Below are positions 26,287 to 38,800 of a DNA stretch of 64,000 nt, one piece after another. The notes below the pieces were generated by a model, which saw only the letters and a list, made by a program, of their open reading frames with translations, ran no database searches and had not been told where the DNA came from. Within the stretch, counting starts at the first letter, position 1; every line of letters starts with the position of its first letter. The DNA is taken from assembly GCA_028564675.1 (NCBI GenBank), contig JAOVVO010000397.1, forward strand, positions 1 through 64,000. The letters run 5' to 3'. This DNA is from Onchocerca lupi (lineage: Eukaryota > Nematoda > Chromadorea > Rhabditida > Onchocercidae). The position numbers and the translations under genes are program-made.

Positions 26287-27513
26287 GAATGATTCTTTTT
26301 TCTTATTAATACTTCTCCCCTTATCCACTTAGCAATGTAAGTACAAATTTTATTCTGCTCATGATTTTTTTTATTAATTACTATTGCTTATGTTTGCTTG
26401 TGATTTCTTTTTTTGTTTCGTTTACCAATTTATTTATCACAATTTTCTGATAAAACATTTCTTGATTTTACTGTAGATTATTATTTGAGTACATTAAAAT
26501 ATTTCTAATAATAATTTTAGGATTTCCTTGACTAAGCTAGGAATATACTTTTTTTCAAACAAATAAGGATCTATGTGAACCCTAGATAATGAGATCTATT
26601 ACCATAATGATTGGAATTCGCTTGAAAATGAATACAGAAAATTAATACTCAAATTAGAGATGATATTCCAAACAAATCGAATTTCGGATAGGTTTGATTG
26701 AACTTTAATTAAGTGAGGAAAGTGCTGAGTCGCAATAGTCTTTTTGGGATTTCCTTTTTTTTGAATTTTAATTCAGATCGAAAGTAAATTTTTATTCATA
26801 ATTTTTGGAAGTAATAATTGAGGTACAATAAATTTTTATCAGAACAGGGTTTTTAGAATTATTTTTATTATGTAGTGATTACTATTTTAAATAATTTCAT
26901 GTTCATATATTCTTGTTTTTATGGTGATACTCATAAAATGTTGCATTAAAAGTTTTTTTCAATTTAAAATTCTTTGACATCGTGGAGCTGTTTAAAATAA
27001 TGCTAATGTGAATGCTTTCAACTGTTGTCTATTATTATTTGTTGGCTAGTTGAATTGGTGTACGTTTCTCATAGTGCAGATTCTTTCACTGTCTATTTGG
27101 AATTTCTATTTCAATCTAAAAATTATTTTTACAACAATATTTCAATTATTCATCTATTTGACTGGAACATTTAAATCGTTAATTTACATTAAATTTTTTG
27201 AAAACTGTTTTTGTTCATAACAACCCATTGATTTCCTATCTTAAAATCTTTAATTGAACTTATTAACTGATAAGGAATTTGCTACACCACCAGCTATGCA
27301 AAAACTGTAATTGTGGGAAGAAATATTCCTGTTTCAAAGTAGTTTTTTAGAAGAGAGTAATGGTGAGTCAGTTAGTATTCCAAGGATTTCTAGTCAAACT
27401 CAAATTTTAGAGATTATCAGAACTAAAATTTAATGACTGGAAATTTGAAGTCCATTTTGAAAAAGCGCTACTGTAATTGATTCATTTATAAGTTGATTTA
27501 TATAAAGAAATGA
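26287..27513. other. intergenic, 3' side of the Tudor gene
   Basis: AT-rich sequence downstream of the Tudor gene stop. I see no gene, RNA gene or mobile element in it. Confidence 0.5.
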
Positions 27514-27669
27514 ATGAACGAAAAGACAGTTAAAGAATCATGCCGAATAAGAAGGCGGTCAATGAAACGTCGAAGTATTAACGATGATGAATTCAAATTC
27601 ACAGAGTATCGATATTCGGAAGGCCAAACGACAGTACGGTCGTTGTCAACCAGAACTCTTAAGAGCTGA
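27514..27669 (+). CDS. possible small basic ORF or orphan exon, 51 codons
   Basis: An ATG-initiated frame reading MNEKTVKESCRIRRRSMKRR and then an acidic/aromatic stretch (INDDEFKFTEYRYSEG), ending at a TGA at 27667-27669. Base composition and amino-acid mix look more coding-like than the surroundings. A possible donor (GTACGG) lies inside at about 27644. No family is recognised and no partner exon was found, so it may equally be chance. An overlapping frame (27584-27835) is also open. Confidence 0.25.
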   Translation: MNEKTVKESCRIRRRSMKRRSINDDEFKFTEYRYSEGQTTVRSLSTRTLKS

Positions 27670-27936
27670 ATCAGCTATGTTTTTTTGGAGTACAAAAGGC
27701 TACAAAGCCATGATCGGCAAAAATCATAGCAGTTGTAAATTTGTTCGGATCAAAGATTGTCAAAAAATTCAATTAGAATTATTTATTCCTTTATTCAAGA
27801 TAAAATACAAGCAGGAATATTTCATAAATGCATGAATGATAGGAATGAGATGAAAGGACTGTAGGAACCAGAAATTCGTTAGCTACACAGCACAATTCTA
27901 TGCAAATTGATACCGGGAATTATTGGTCGATCAGTT

Positions 27937-29705
27937 TTATCGTCTAACATGACGAAGAACTTTACCTTCATTATCGCTTGCAATAATAAATTCCGATGCT
28001 CTATTTTCATTAATTGTAATCGTTTTTCCAATTGCATTCGATTTTCGCATACAACTCTTTTTTGGCTGTAATTTTAATTGATACTGTAATTTCGTTAAGC
28101 AGTTATGAATTTGGTTTAAATACATTTTTTGTCAATTTAAGACTCAATAGAGCTCTTTTGATATTTTGAAAAAACTTATAAAACAAATTCTTTTTTTAAC
28201 ATTTATTTCAAGATTTTTTCTTAGCACATCATTAGATAGTATCCATTAACAAAGCAAACACATTTTATTAAGATCCAAGAGCAAGGGATACTTCAGTAGC
28301 TGCTGAAGTTAAGTCAATTATAAGTGTAGAAAACTTTCTCAACATCTTTTCCAGCAAAATGAATAAGCAAATTTGAGGAATTCTAAGTGAAAATTTGAAA
28401 TAAATGAATTATTATTATATGTTACAGTTATATTATTTTCAATAAGGAATAAAATTATTGCCATTAGATTCTTCTTCAATTTTTGTCTCTCTCGAGCAGC
28501 TATTTCACGCACATCACTGTTCATTGCAACAGATGGAGCTTGAGCTGAAGATGAGGTAAGAGCACTCTGAACCCAATGTCGAGCTTCCACGGTTTCGGGA
28601 CGTTCAATAACCATCGTAGCAAAACGTTGTGTTTGAAAACTTTTAAGGAGAAGCTCGCGGCATACATCTTTATCAGTTACTGGTCGTCCGTCGATGTCGA
28701 TGATGTGATCACCGACTAACAGGTTTTGGGCGGCTAGCGAATTCTGGTCGGTACGCGATACCAGAACACGATTCTGGTAATGTTTAATACCGAGACCAAG
28801 CTTCGGACCACCTGGTTTCCAGTCAATTCGAGAAAGCTGAAAAAATCCACAAGTATTAACTTTGTTATATTCTAATGAGATAATATTTAATGCAGTGAAT
28901 GATAAGTCCTTTTCGAGGAAATTATTTTTGACAACATGTCCCATGAATACCACGCTGAACTATGAAAATCAAACTCAGGAAGTATTTGCAAGCTTTAATC
29001 TTCTACCTCTGAACAGAATATTATTGATGGAACAATTCACTTTTCCATTTATTCAAAAAATGTTTGAATTTCCAACTAAATGCAGAAAGCAATCGAACTT
29101 AATATCAATCGCTAAAAAATAAAACTATTATTTATGAAAATGTTCAGAAAAAGAAAAAAAAATCTTTCCAAACAATTTTGTTTTTATTATAAATTGAAAG
29201 ATACAAAATAAGTATATCCATCGCGGCGTACGATGAACTTAGCTCGTTCTGATGGTATATGAATTTTAGCTTCTAATTCAGCTGCTTTCTTCGCATCACG
29301 TATTAGAAGAATTGAAGCGATCGGCGGAGCAAAACGAAGTAATTGATAAAAATGGTCCGTGTCACGTACAATAACATCATTTACCTTTAAAATTTGATCA
29401 CCCACCTGCAATCCATCGAAAATGAGAGAATTCCTAAATCGGTTATAAAGCAACTTCCACATGAATATATGAATTTTCTAGAAAATTTAGATCAGTCTAC
29501 AGCCTTTTTAATAATCCCAACTATTGATCAGTACAAATAATCCATTCTGTAAAGTTTAAGAATGCCTCCTGCAAATGACAACCTTAAGTTTTCCTTCTGC
29601 AAGAGTACCTTCTTGTACCTTGATGATTACAAGTTTTTCATTGGGTACAGCACCTAATGGTTCACCCTCTTCCATAGGTATTACAACTGTCATTTCCTTC
29701 GGCAT
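27937..29705 (-). CDS. two-PDZ-domain scaffold-type protein
   Basis: PDZ domains bind C-terminal peptides of partner proteins, so this is probably a cytoplasmic adaptor. Four exons, 29583-29705, 29205-29405, 28426-28836 and 27937-28065, join in phase 0 to about 287 aa. The first PDZ core is LAEGKLKVGDQILKVND, then VIVRDTDHFYQLL (residues about 34-62). The second is LGLGIKHYQNRVLVSRTD, NLLVGDHIIDIDGRPV and DVCRELLLKSF (about 119-175). In the second domain the canonical GLGF-type loop is present as LGLG. The N-terminus MPKEMTVVIPMEEGEPLGAV supports the chosen start. The C-terminal exon (ASDNEGKVLRHVRR) is basic. The tail of exon 3 (KKNLMAIILFLIENNIT) is unusually hydrophobic, and its donor GTAACA is the least certain join; a missed short intron is possible. 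C. elegans has similar small two-PDZ proteins, but I assign no ortholog. Confidence 0.85.
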
Positions 29706-29805
29706 GACGCCAATATCAGATCAGCAGTGTGGAGCACAACTGCTTTACACGAGTAAAACTGAACCAAATAACTTGACAAATAAGTAAAATCATTTTTTTA
29801 TTTTC

Positions 29806-29850
29806 TATTTAAAATCTGCATAAGATTTTCCTTATTTAAAATCTGCATAA
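29806..29850. repeat. short tandem duplication, 18-bp unit
   Basis: TATTTAAAATCTGCATAA occurs at 29806-29823 and again at 29833-29850, separated by GATTTTCCT. It lies just upstream of the PDZ gene start and beside the helicase relic. Confidence 0.8.
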
Positions 29851-30123
29851 TACACTCAGCCTGTCGCGTTTATCCTATCCAGAATGAAGTAGATCTGAGG
29901 CTACAGAACACGTCCGACATGTTTTCAACTATGCATCCTCAAGTCTGGTTGCATGTCGCTCTGTTCCCATTTGAGACTATCAATTTGCTGTAATGCTGCG
30001 TTGATATGTATCGTTGTAAAACAGTCGCTGTGTCGATAAAGAAACTCCGAACTGAACTGTTCGTTGAATCCGAATTGTTGTAGAACAAATTAGTTTTCGA
30101 AAATAGTTGTCGAACTTGAGTTT

Positions 30124-30610
30124 CTAATGTTGGGGAAACTTAATTTCACAATGCTTGCGGATATACAATATTTTTTGTCGTTCCATTGTATGTATAGATA
30201 AGAAATTGTCTGGTTTGTCGATTCTAGAACACGCAACATATAATTGTCCATGTGAGAAGCAATCCATCTCTAGATTTAAATCGCACAGTTCTAAGGATTA
30301 GCCCTGAGTTTTGTTGATGATGATTGCAAACGCCAGTCGAGTTGGGGAATTGTACTCTCTTAAATCGAAATGGAATATCCATTGGAATCATAGCAAAGCG
30401 AGGACTGAGGACATCTTCACCTTTGAAAAGTCCTGTCAAGATTGCTGTTTCTACGACGTTGCTCATTGATTTTTTTCTATTGCAAGCCACGCGCAGTTGA
30501 GAAGTTTTGGCTGGTTGATATTTTGCAACATGATAATTGGCACGTCAATTTTCAATTGCAGCACATGTGGTGGGCATCATTGGCAGATTGAGTGGATTCA
30601 GAAATTCTAT
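30124..30610 (-). pseudogene. PIF1/Helitron-type helicase relic
   Basis: Decayed C-terminal part of a PIF1-family helicase as found in Helitron transposons (possibly a free PIF1 copy). On the minus strand the order is: PPHVLQLKIDVPIIMLQNIN (about 30560-30500), NVVETAILTGLFKGEDVLSP and IPFRFKR, then after a frame change TRLAFAIIINKTQG, an in-frame TAA, and CFSHGQLYVACSRIDKPDN, ending at a TAG at 30124-30126. These match the conserved end of the helicase (LQLK, NVIEATILTG, RLAFAMTINKAQGQS, HGQLYVACSR). At least two frame changes and one stop in the conserved INK-QG motif make it non-functional. No Rep domain or clear TC/CTRR Helitron ends were identified. Confidence 0.87.
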
Positions 30611-30958
30611 TGGATATTAACCACTTTACCTGCTTCCACAGTAATGCAGACGGATTTGTGCATGACTGCCTGTACTGCAAAGTCCATGTATTATATTTTT
30701 CGACGCAAATTAATGCAAATTTTTATCGACGTCGGCATCAGGTTTTCAGCGCATATTGCATTATCTATTTCGTTTAAAATGGTTTTGTCACAAAGCCAGA
30801 TCAGAACGTTGTGTCAAAATGAACGAACACTTACGACAAAGAGGCAACCCAAGACATGACCTATTAGAAGTCAGGGAAGCAATCCATGAATTGTCTGAAC
30901 GAAGCACTTCATTATGCACTGCAAAAAACAAACGAAAAGGCTTAAATTACGTGCCTTA

Positions 30959-31262
30959 TCTATTTAAAAACATGCGCTTATTCGAATGCAAGTGTGAAAA
31001 TTTTAAATCAATCGGTGAAGAACTTGAAACAGTCAACGTAGAAGGTGAGCATGGTGAATAAATTCTGTCCGCTCATGAAGGCGTGGTATGGGACAAGTCA
31101 AAAAATTTTGTCCGCTCACTTACTTTTAGTTACCACAGGCGTGACACGTAAAAAAAAAGTAAGTATATCTATATAAAAAGGAACGCCTATTCGGATAGAA
31201 GACTGTGTCAAAATTTGAAAGCAATCGGGAAGAACTTCCAAAGTTATGTGGATAGTATTATT
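30959..31262. repeat. two diverged copies of an ~85-bp repeat
   Basis: The segment at about 30959-31043 (TCTATTTAAAAACATGCGCT, later AATCAATCGGTGAAGAACTT) resembles the one at about 31166-31262 (TCTATATAAAAAGGAACGCC, later AAGCAATCGGGAAGAACTTC). They are about 210 bp apart in the same orientation. They adjoin the helicase relic and may be part of the same dead element. An alternative is an unrelated short dispersed repeat. Confidence 0.55.
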
Positions 31263-32400
31263 TATATAGATTATTGACAAAATGTAATGAAGATAGGGGA
31301 TAAATTAATTGAATTCAAAGCGGCGAAATGAGATGAAAACTTAACACAATCTTTCAAAAAGAATTTATTATTACATAAAAAGAAAAGAGAGTAAATTCGC
31401 GGAAAATCGGCATCTTAAAAATACAAATATTTGAGGGCCAAAAAATATTTGCACCAAAGAACACCGAAATTTCAAGAAAATTAGCAACACTAGACTTTAA
31501 GAATGACTGAATCAACAAAAGAAAAATAATTTACAACTAAGATGATATGGAAAAAGCAGCAACAGATTTCTTAAAAAATTATAACAAATAAAAACTAGCA
31601 ATCTATGTAAATAAGTTTTGAAAATAAAACTTATTTCATATAATTATTATTACATTCAAATCATCCTTATTTATGTTAAAGTGATGTTGATGTTAGAGTG
31701 GAAATAAAATCTACTCTTTAGTTAACACATTATTTATGTTGAGTGATTGTCCAACATAGCATCAAAACATATGGCAATATATTGCCCGCAAAGGTCATCA
31801 CAAATTGTATCACTAATTTTAATATGAGATACTCATGGAATATATGACAGTTAATTGTAGTAAAATAATGAGTTCAAGCATTAGATATGACTCGATATTT
31901 GCTTTGATAGAGTTGCATTCATTTTCAATGCATCCATTTATAATGCTAAGATAATTTGTAAAAATCATTGAATCATTAATAGCAAAATAAACTAAAATGG
32001 TTCATTCTATGAGCATCCCAATACAGAAAATAAAAAATGTAATATCTGCCGTGGACAAAATATCTATTTATGAAGGCGCGCACCTTTTTCTTCAATATAA
32101 AGTAAAAGTTATACAATAACAGATCATGTATGAAATATAATACACATCGATCCGTGAAGGCGCAAACACCATCGTTATTAATTGTAGCACAGAATGGATA
32201 TATATGTTGATTATGTATTAATCTTATGCAAACCGATATATATCTGCATGTGTGTATATGCATTTTTCTTCTTCAGATGGTGTTTAAATGTACATCGTTT
32301 ATACAGTTGAAATTCTCGAGATGGATAGCGAGATCGAAAAAGTGAATAAGTAAAAACAAAAGCTGTTTCTTATCGAATAAACAACCCACTTGTTTTTATT
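31263..32400. other. intergenic, 3' flank of the giant muscle gene
   Basis: AT-rich sequence with no recognisable gene. The part nearest 32,400 must hold the 3' UTR and polyadenylation site of the minus-strand giant gene. Confidence 0.5.
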
Positions 32401-35400
32401 TTATTTACCATTTAGCAATTGTAACGCTACTGAGGAACCTGTAAAAAGATTTTCGTCTAATAATTTACGAATACAAAAGGAAAGAAAACAAGTATATAAA
32501 AGTTAGTTCGAAAATCCATATAAGTATACATAGTTATTAGATAGTTTCTATGTATAAAGGCCACATGATTTCCTTCCGTGATATATGGCACATTTTTTTT
32601 GCTTTCACTATAAAAAAACCTGCATAGTGATATACAATATTTTAGCTAAGAGTATATATCGATTTAAAAATAACCTTCAAGAAAGATGACTGCTTTTGCC
32701 AAATCTTCTCCATATTCATTACGTATTGTGCAGAGATATTCACCAAGATGTTCTTCAGCTAATTGCAAAATTGACAGAGTTGATGTTGTTGCTGTAGATA
32801 ATATTTCAATACCATGACGTCCACTTACCAATTTCTCATCGTCGTGAAACCATGTTACTATCGGTTGGAAGCCCTAAAATAATCGGAACGTCATATAAAT
32901 ATAGAAATCGTTATATTTTACCTCCATCTATTGCTGAGACGACTGCATGAGAATAAATTGAAAGACAGCTAAAAGAGTGAGAAGTGATTTCAAAACTAAC
33001 AAATTGTTAGGAAAACCTTATCAAATATCATTTCAAAACAAATCTCATACTACTAAATGCTTAATTGCTCGATTAATGCATTCAGTGGTTAGAAAATTCA
33101 TAACTGAAAAAGTGAAAAATCATCCCAAAACAGTAGTTTCCCAGTAATTAATAATAGTATATAGTATTACGCACTTTAAAGCTACAAGCCAAGCTCGATT
33201 TCTGTCCGATTGTACTTTGAATTGAAATTGGCAATTTCGTGAACCTTGGCATAGCAGCATCCAAGCTGAAAATAAACCATTTTTCGAAGTCTCGAAGTTT
33301 TCATTCATCTAAGAAGAAATGAAAGCAACTGACTGCGAACTATCTCTTTATATTATGACATATCTTTCATTTTCTTTTAGTATACTTTAAAATTGATAGC
33401 GAAAGACTCACTCTGTAACTTCAGTAATATCAACAGCGATTATCGCTTTAGCTGTACCAGAAAGATTGACTGCTTGCAATTCATAATTACCGCGATCAAC
33501 ATTGGTACAATTACGGATTGTCAATGTGAACATTTCTCCACTATTTGCCATCTGAAAGAAACCTTTTAATTTATCATGAAATAATAATATACATATTTCT
33601 ATCATTCCCAAACTACTCATATAAAATTTGAACTATTTTGTATCAAGCACTGATGCCAATTAAATTATTACCCCTATTTACATGGCAACGTATACAAGGT
33701 AAATAAACCAAAGGTAAAGAAATTTAATTAATCTCAAGTAAATGAACGAGAATTTTTTAAACAGATTTTTATTCTAAGATATAAATGACCAATTATATTT
33801 ATCCAAATATTCTGGAAAAAACAACATACTTGATATTTTTCGCCAGAAGCAATTGAAACCATATTTTTAGTCCATACAACTGCCGGTTCAGGATATCCAC
33901 GAACCGTCACTGAGAGTGTCAGATCATTTCCTAGTTCAGCATTCACATCTGTTGGTGCATCCACAATTATCGGTGGATTTTCATGACCACTTTGCCGTTT
34001 TTGTTCTTGAAATATTTTTTTAAATATTATTAATTATTTTAATAAAATTTACCAAGTCTAATTTACCTTAAAAGTTAAATTATTTTTGACAAGATTTACC
34101 AAGTCTATAAAATCTTGAAACTAAGACTTCCTATCCTAATATTAAGGCTTTCCTCCATATTTTTCCATGAATTTTTAAACCTTGAATGCTTTGAATCTTT
34201 TTCTGCAAAAAAACTGAAAATATCGCAATTATACTAATTAAATTAGCATCGTATACTATTTCCACGGTTCAATTCTCATGATTTTTTTTCCCTTATGATG
34301 TGATTAATTTACCTGTAACAACCAGACGAACATTATATTTAGCAACGCCAAATTTATTACTGGCCTCGCAGGTGTATACACCTGCATCTTCTGGGAATGC
34401 ATCTGCTATAGTCAAATAACAGTTCGCCTCGTCGCGTGAATATTCAAATCCACTGGAATCTTGAATTTCCATGTTATTACGTATCCATCGCACTGTTAAT
34501 GGTTCGGAACCTGCAAAAGAAATTGAATGAAAGAGAAAAAATTCTCAAAAAAAAATTCTTTTGATTTACAAGAGAAGCTCTTAAACTATTTCAACGATTA
34601 GATGAATTAAATTTAATTTATTATGCTGCAGTAAACTATATAAACAAACCTTCTACTAATTCAGCAAGCAACACGATTTTATCACCATCCAATACATTGA
34701 TTGCTTCTCGCCGCCAATCGGTACGGAATTTTGGTGGTATGCCTCCTGTTGGAGATATCTTTTTTGGTTCAACGTCAAGTTGCATTGCTGTTTTAGCTTC
34801 ACCTTCTTGATTTTTAGCAATACAGACATATTTTCCAGCATCTGTTGCAGTTATACTAACGAACTTGAGTGTCGTCGTTTCACCATCATATGATATTAAA
34901 TAACGATCAAGCTCAGGTACAAGTGTGTTACCATTATGAAGCCACTGAATTGCTGGAGCCGGATAACCTGATACGCTACATTCTATTGATACAGTATCAC
35001 CGTTTATTACCTATAACAAAATGAAAAAGTAAAAAAAAAAAAAAAGAAAGAAAAGAAAACACCTCTGTGATCAACGATTCAAATTCTATTATTTGAGATC
35101 GAGATTTTTCAAACCAAAACATCTTTATAAAAATCACCAAGAGCATCGTAATTTTTCCAAATTCATTCAAACAAAATCTTGCTTACCTTCAATTTACCAG
35201 GCAATACTTCAATGAAAGTTGGTGCTGCTAATACTTTTCGTAGTCTTCTTGGATTATCACTTGGTACGACTACAATTTCGGCTGTACAAGTTACAAGACC
35301 TTCACTGTTCGAGGCTGAACAATTGTAGAAGCCTTCATCGATCTTGGACATGTGGTGTACCTAAGATAAATTATTTCTATAAAAAAGCATGAAATTGTTC

Positions 35401-35838
35401 ACAAATTATAATCAAGATAGACATAACCAAGCTAAGAGATTTTAAAATTACAAATCCTGCATAGACATGAAAGCGATTTCCATTCACATATGAGGAAAAA
35501 AAACATGAGTATACATAAGAGTTGCAGAAACTTATCATTTTTCTCAACATTCTTCAACTTTTATATTTTAGCAGATAAATTATAATAAATCAAGTTACAA
35601 TTTACCTCAAGATAGTAGAAATCACCGTCATTGTAAATGGAATATTTGTTACCAGTTTCCAATACAACACCGGCTTTATCCCAACGTACAACTGGTGCTG
35701 GATTAGCCGAAATAGCAGTTTTTAATCTGAGTGATTTATACTCGACGATTGACTTCTTCGATTTCGGTTTCACCATGAATTTTGGCCGACAAATGTTCTT
35801 ATTTCGTTCAGCAATTGATACTCGAATTTCTTCTATCG
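32401..35838 (-). other. five C-terminal Ig domains of the giant protein
   Basis: Five I-set Ig domains in N-to-C order. They begin at CRPKFMVKPKSKKS (35606-35838 into 35187-35360), APTFIEVLPGKLK (into 34650-35010), PPKFRTDWRREAINV (into 34313-34510), PPIIVDAPTDVNAE (33830-34005, 33412-33551) and AMPRFTKLPISIQS (33175-33265, 32675-32873). Each keeps the W of strand C and a D-x-G-x-Y motif or close variant, for example DAGKYVC and DAGVYTC. The fourth reads DRGNYELQ without the F-strand cysteine. A 12-residue tail follows the last Ig. Confidence 0.9.
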
Positions 35839-38800
35839 CTGAAAAAGAAAAAAAAAAATTGGAAACATGATTCTTTAAAAAAAATATAGTCACTGAAAAT
35901 TCATCATGAATGAAATTATCATCATTAGCGATATAACTTATTTTTAAAAATGAACAACGACATAGATCATCAATTAATTGACTTGTAATTTCGCTCTGTG
36001 GATCTGCCGAACTGCTAGAAGTATCATTTTCTATGTCTTTTAGTGTTACAGCCTGTTTGATACGTTTTCCATCCGATTTTCCACTGATACGATGTCGTCG
36101 TTCTAAAAAAAAAGGAAAAAAAAAAGAAAAATTTGCAATTTCATTCAGAATATTGAAAATCTCTTTCAGAAAAATTATTTTATGGAAATTTTAGCTGCTT
36201 AATAAACAGCGAAATTAAGCTCTCACTTTTAGCGACCGTTCCAGCCAATGCAGCTGCGTCACCTTCACGAAATTCAAGATCTTCTAAACCAACCAAAAAT
36301 GCCGGTGCAGCACCCTTTCGCTTTATATCCGTACGACCATTTGTTCCTTGCCGGGTTCCGGCCTGCATAAATATTAAAGTCATTGAGTATGGCTAATACT
36401 GATGCAATTTAATTTGCTGAAAAAATTAGTTTTTTCCATTTAAAATTAAAGGAAATTGATAAATTGCAAAACAAAGAGTCTTACGACATTTAAATTGTTA
36501 ATCGACTGAATTTTGCCTTTCTTGACGTTAATAAGCGATGAAACAGAAATGGAGGACTTAATGTATAAGAAAAAATCCCATGAATGGAAACCATAAAATA
36601 TTTAATTTTTCTGCTTTGGTGGAAATTAGAGTTTTTTTGATTTAAATGAAGCAAAAAATCAATAAGAAATGAATACAGGAAATGAACCTATACATTTTAA
36701 GTAAAATAAATTAAAAATTTTGAATGAATGAAAATTTACTCCGTGCATTCCAGTCATGGGAAATCTTGATTTTTCCGATAACGCATCTTGTGACAAAGCT
36801 GTTATGGACTTTCCTTTATCTGAAAGTAGGAAATTTATTTTGTATAATCCCTCATCTGGGCACTCACTACAAATCAGAATTATTTACTCGTATATCTTCC
36901 GAGAAAATTTCAGCCAAAAAATTCATGTCTTCTTTTGCAACCTAGCTAATCCCTATTAACTGTTTAAATTCAAAAAAGAAAATCCGAAAGTAAAACCTTC
37001 AAGTGATTTTGGTGACTCCGCTTCGACACGTTTTTTCCCAACATTCAATGATGCGGTTGTCCGCACAATACCGTGGATATTTGATGCTTCAACCGAATAT
37101 GTACCGAGATGAGATACGCTTAGATTTGTTATTTTGAGTTGACATTTGGTTGGAGTAACATATAATATCTATAAAGCGAAACTGAATTACCTTCATCTTA
37201 AATTATTACTGTTGGCATATAATTTGAATTCATACAAATTTTTTGCTATAATAAGCGTTTTCAAAATACTTATAGCTGACAGTAAAAGTACAGAAATTTT
37301 TGGCTTCAAATAACAGTTAAAACTACTCAGTTAAGTAAAAACTCAAGTTTCGGACAATTCAGCAAAGCAATACCTGAACATTCGTTTTCTCAAGAACTTT
37401 CTCATCCAGATGGTACCATGTTAGTTCCGGAAATGGATAACCACTCACTTCAACTTCAAATTTAACATTATCACCTAGCGGTGCCCATATATCACGCATG
37501 CATTTCAGAAAGCGTGGTGGCCCAGCTGGTTGGTCGAATGGCTCTGAAATATCGGTCATTGTTGAATGATCATAATCTATATGAATTCTGGAATTTTATA
37601 GTAAACATTACCAGCATTTATCAGCTATTATTCTCAATTTTTTCATCATAGAAACTGGATGGAACTTGAAAAATAACGAAAGAAATATACAAATATATGC
37701 AAACTTTTAAAGAATATAAAAACTACAAATTAACTGTAAGCTACAAACCGGATTGTTAAATCTATATTAAAACAAATTTAGGATAATAAATATTCAAATT
37801 AAAATTACGTCACCTGGGAAAATAACTTTACTTTAATTTTTTAAACTCATCTATTTTTTAGCTCATTTGCAGCTGTAAAGAAAAAGCAAACTTGCAATCT
37901 TTCCGAAATTATTTTATTTATTTAATTACTAATTTCTTCTTTCATATTAAATTCTGTTCATGAATATTCAGATTTCAATGAGGACTGTAAGTAATTTTGC
38001 AACATATTAAAATTAAAAACCGAAAAAAATATTATTTTTTTGAATGCAATTTTAGCATAATATTATCGCAAAATCCCGTTTATTTCGCTATTTTTTTCCA
38101 ATTTTCGACGCTTGACAACACTATCAGTAGAATCATTCTTGATAAACGAGGGAAATCTTAAAATTGACAATGTAAAAGGAGTAAGTTTAGTTGGTGATGA
38201 AACTAAAAATTAGAGAAGGTCATCTAAGTTTTAATTGCTTCTTTGGTTGAGTTTGATTGGTTAGATTTATGTTCATACAGAATATATTAATTTCTAATTA
38301 TTTCTCTCTCAAATTACTAATTTCGAGTGAAATCACTTTTTTAATCATGCAAAAGTTGATACCTCCAACTAGCAGGTAGCATTGCGTCATTGCTCTTCCG
38401 TGTTCATTGATAGCAATACACTGATAAGTACCTTGTTGTGTTTTTACCACACTTTCGGTCTTCATTTCGCATGTACCACCTTGCCGATACTCGGCCCAAG
38501 CAGAATCTGTCGTTGTACGCATCACGCTTGTCTGCTGCGAATCGTTGATGAAAACCCACTGAAAATTCATATTCTGAATCCAAAGACTCTTCGACAATTC
38601 ATAGAGACGCTCATTTAACTTGTTCTGTCTTTGCTGGATCGGCAAATAGTAGAACAGCTTGTTATTTTGATTATATATACTTGCTTCTTGCTTTCTTAAA
38701 GCAATCTGTATTTCTTTTTCCCCATGTCTGTTTTTACTTTCGAAGATATATATTTTCCCTTTTTTTGAATTTTCAGCTGCTCGACCGAACTTATTACAGT

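Noticed and set aside
30497..31061. Two overlapping plus-strand frames of about 100 codons
   Set aside because: The first lies antisense to the helicase relic and the second runs into the repeat block; neither resembles a protein family I know.
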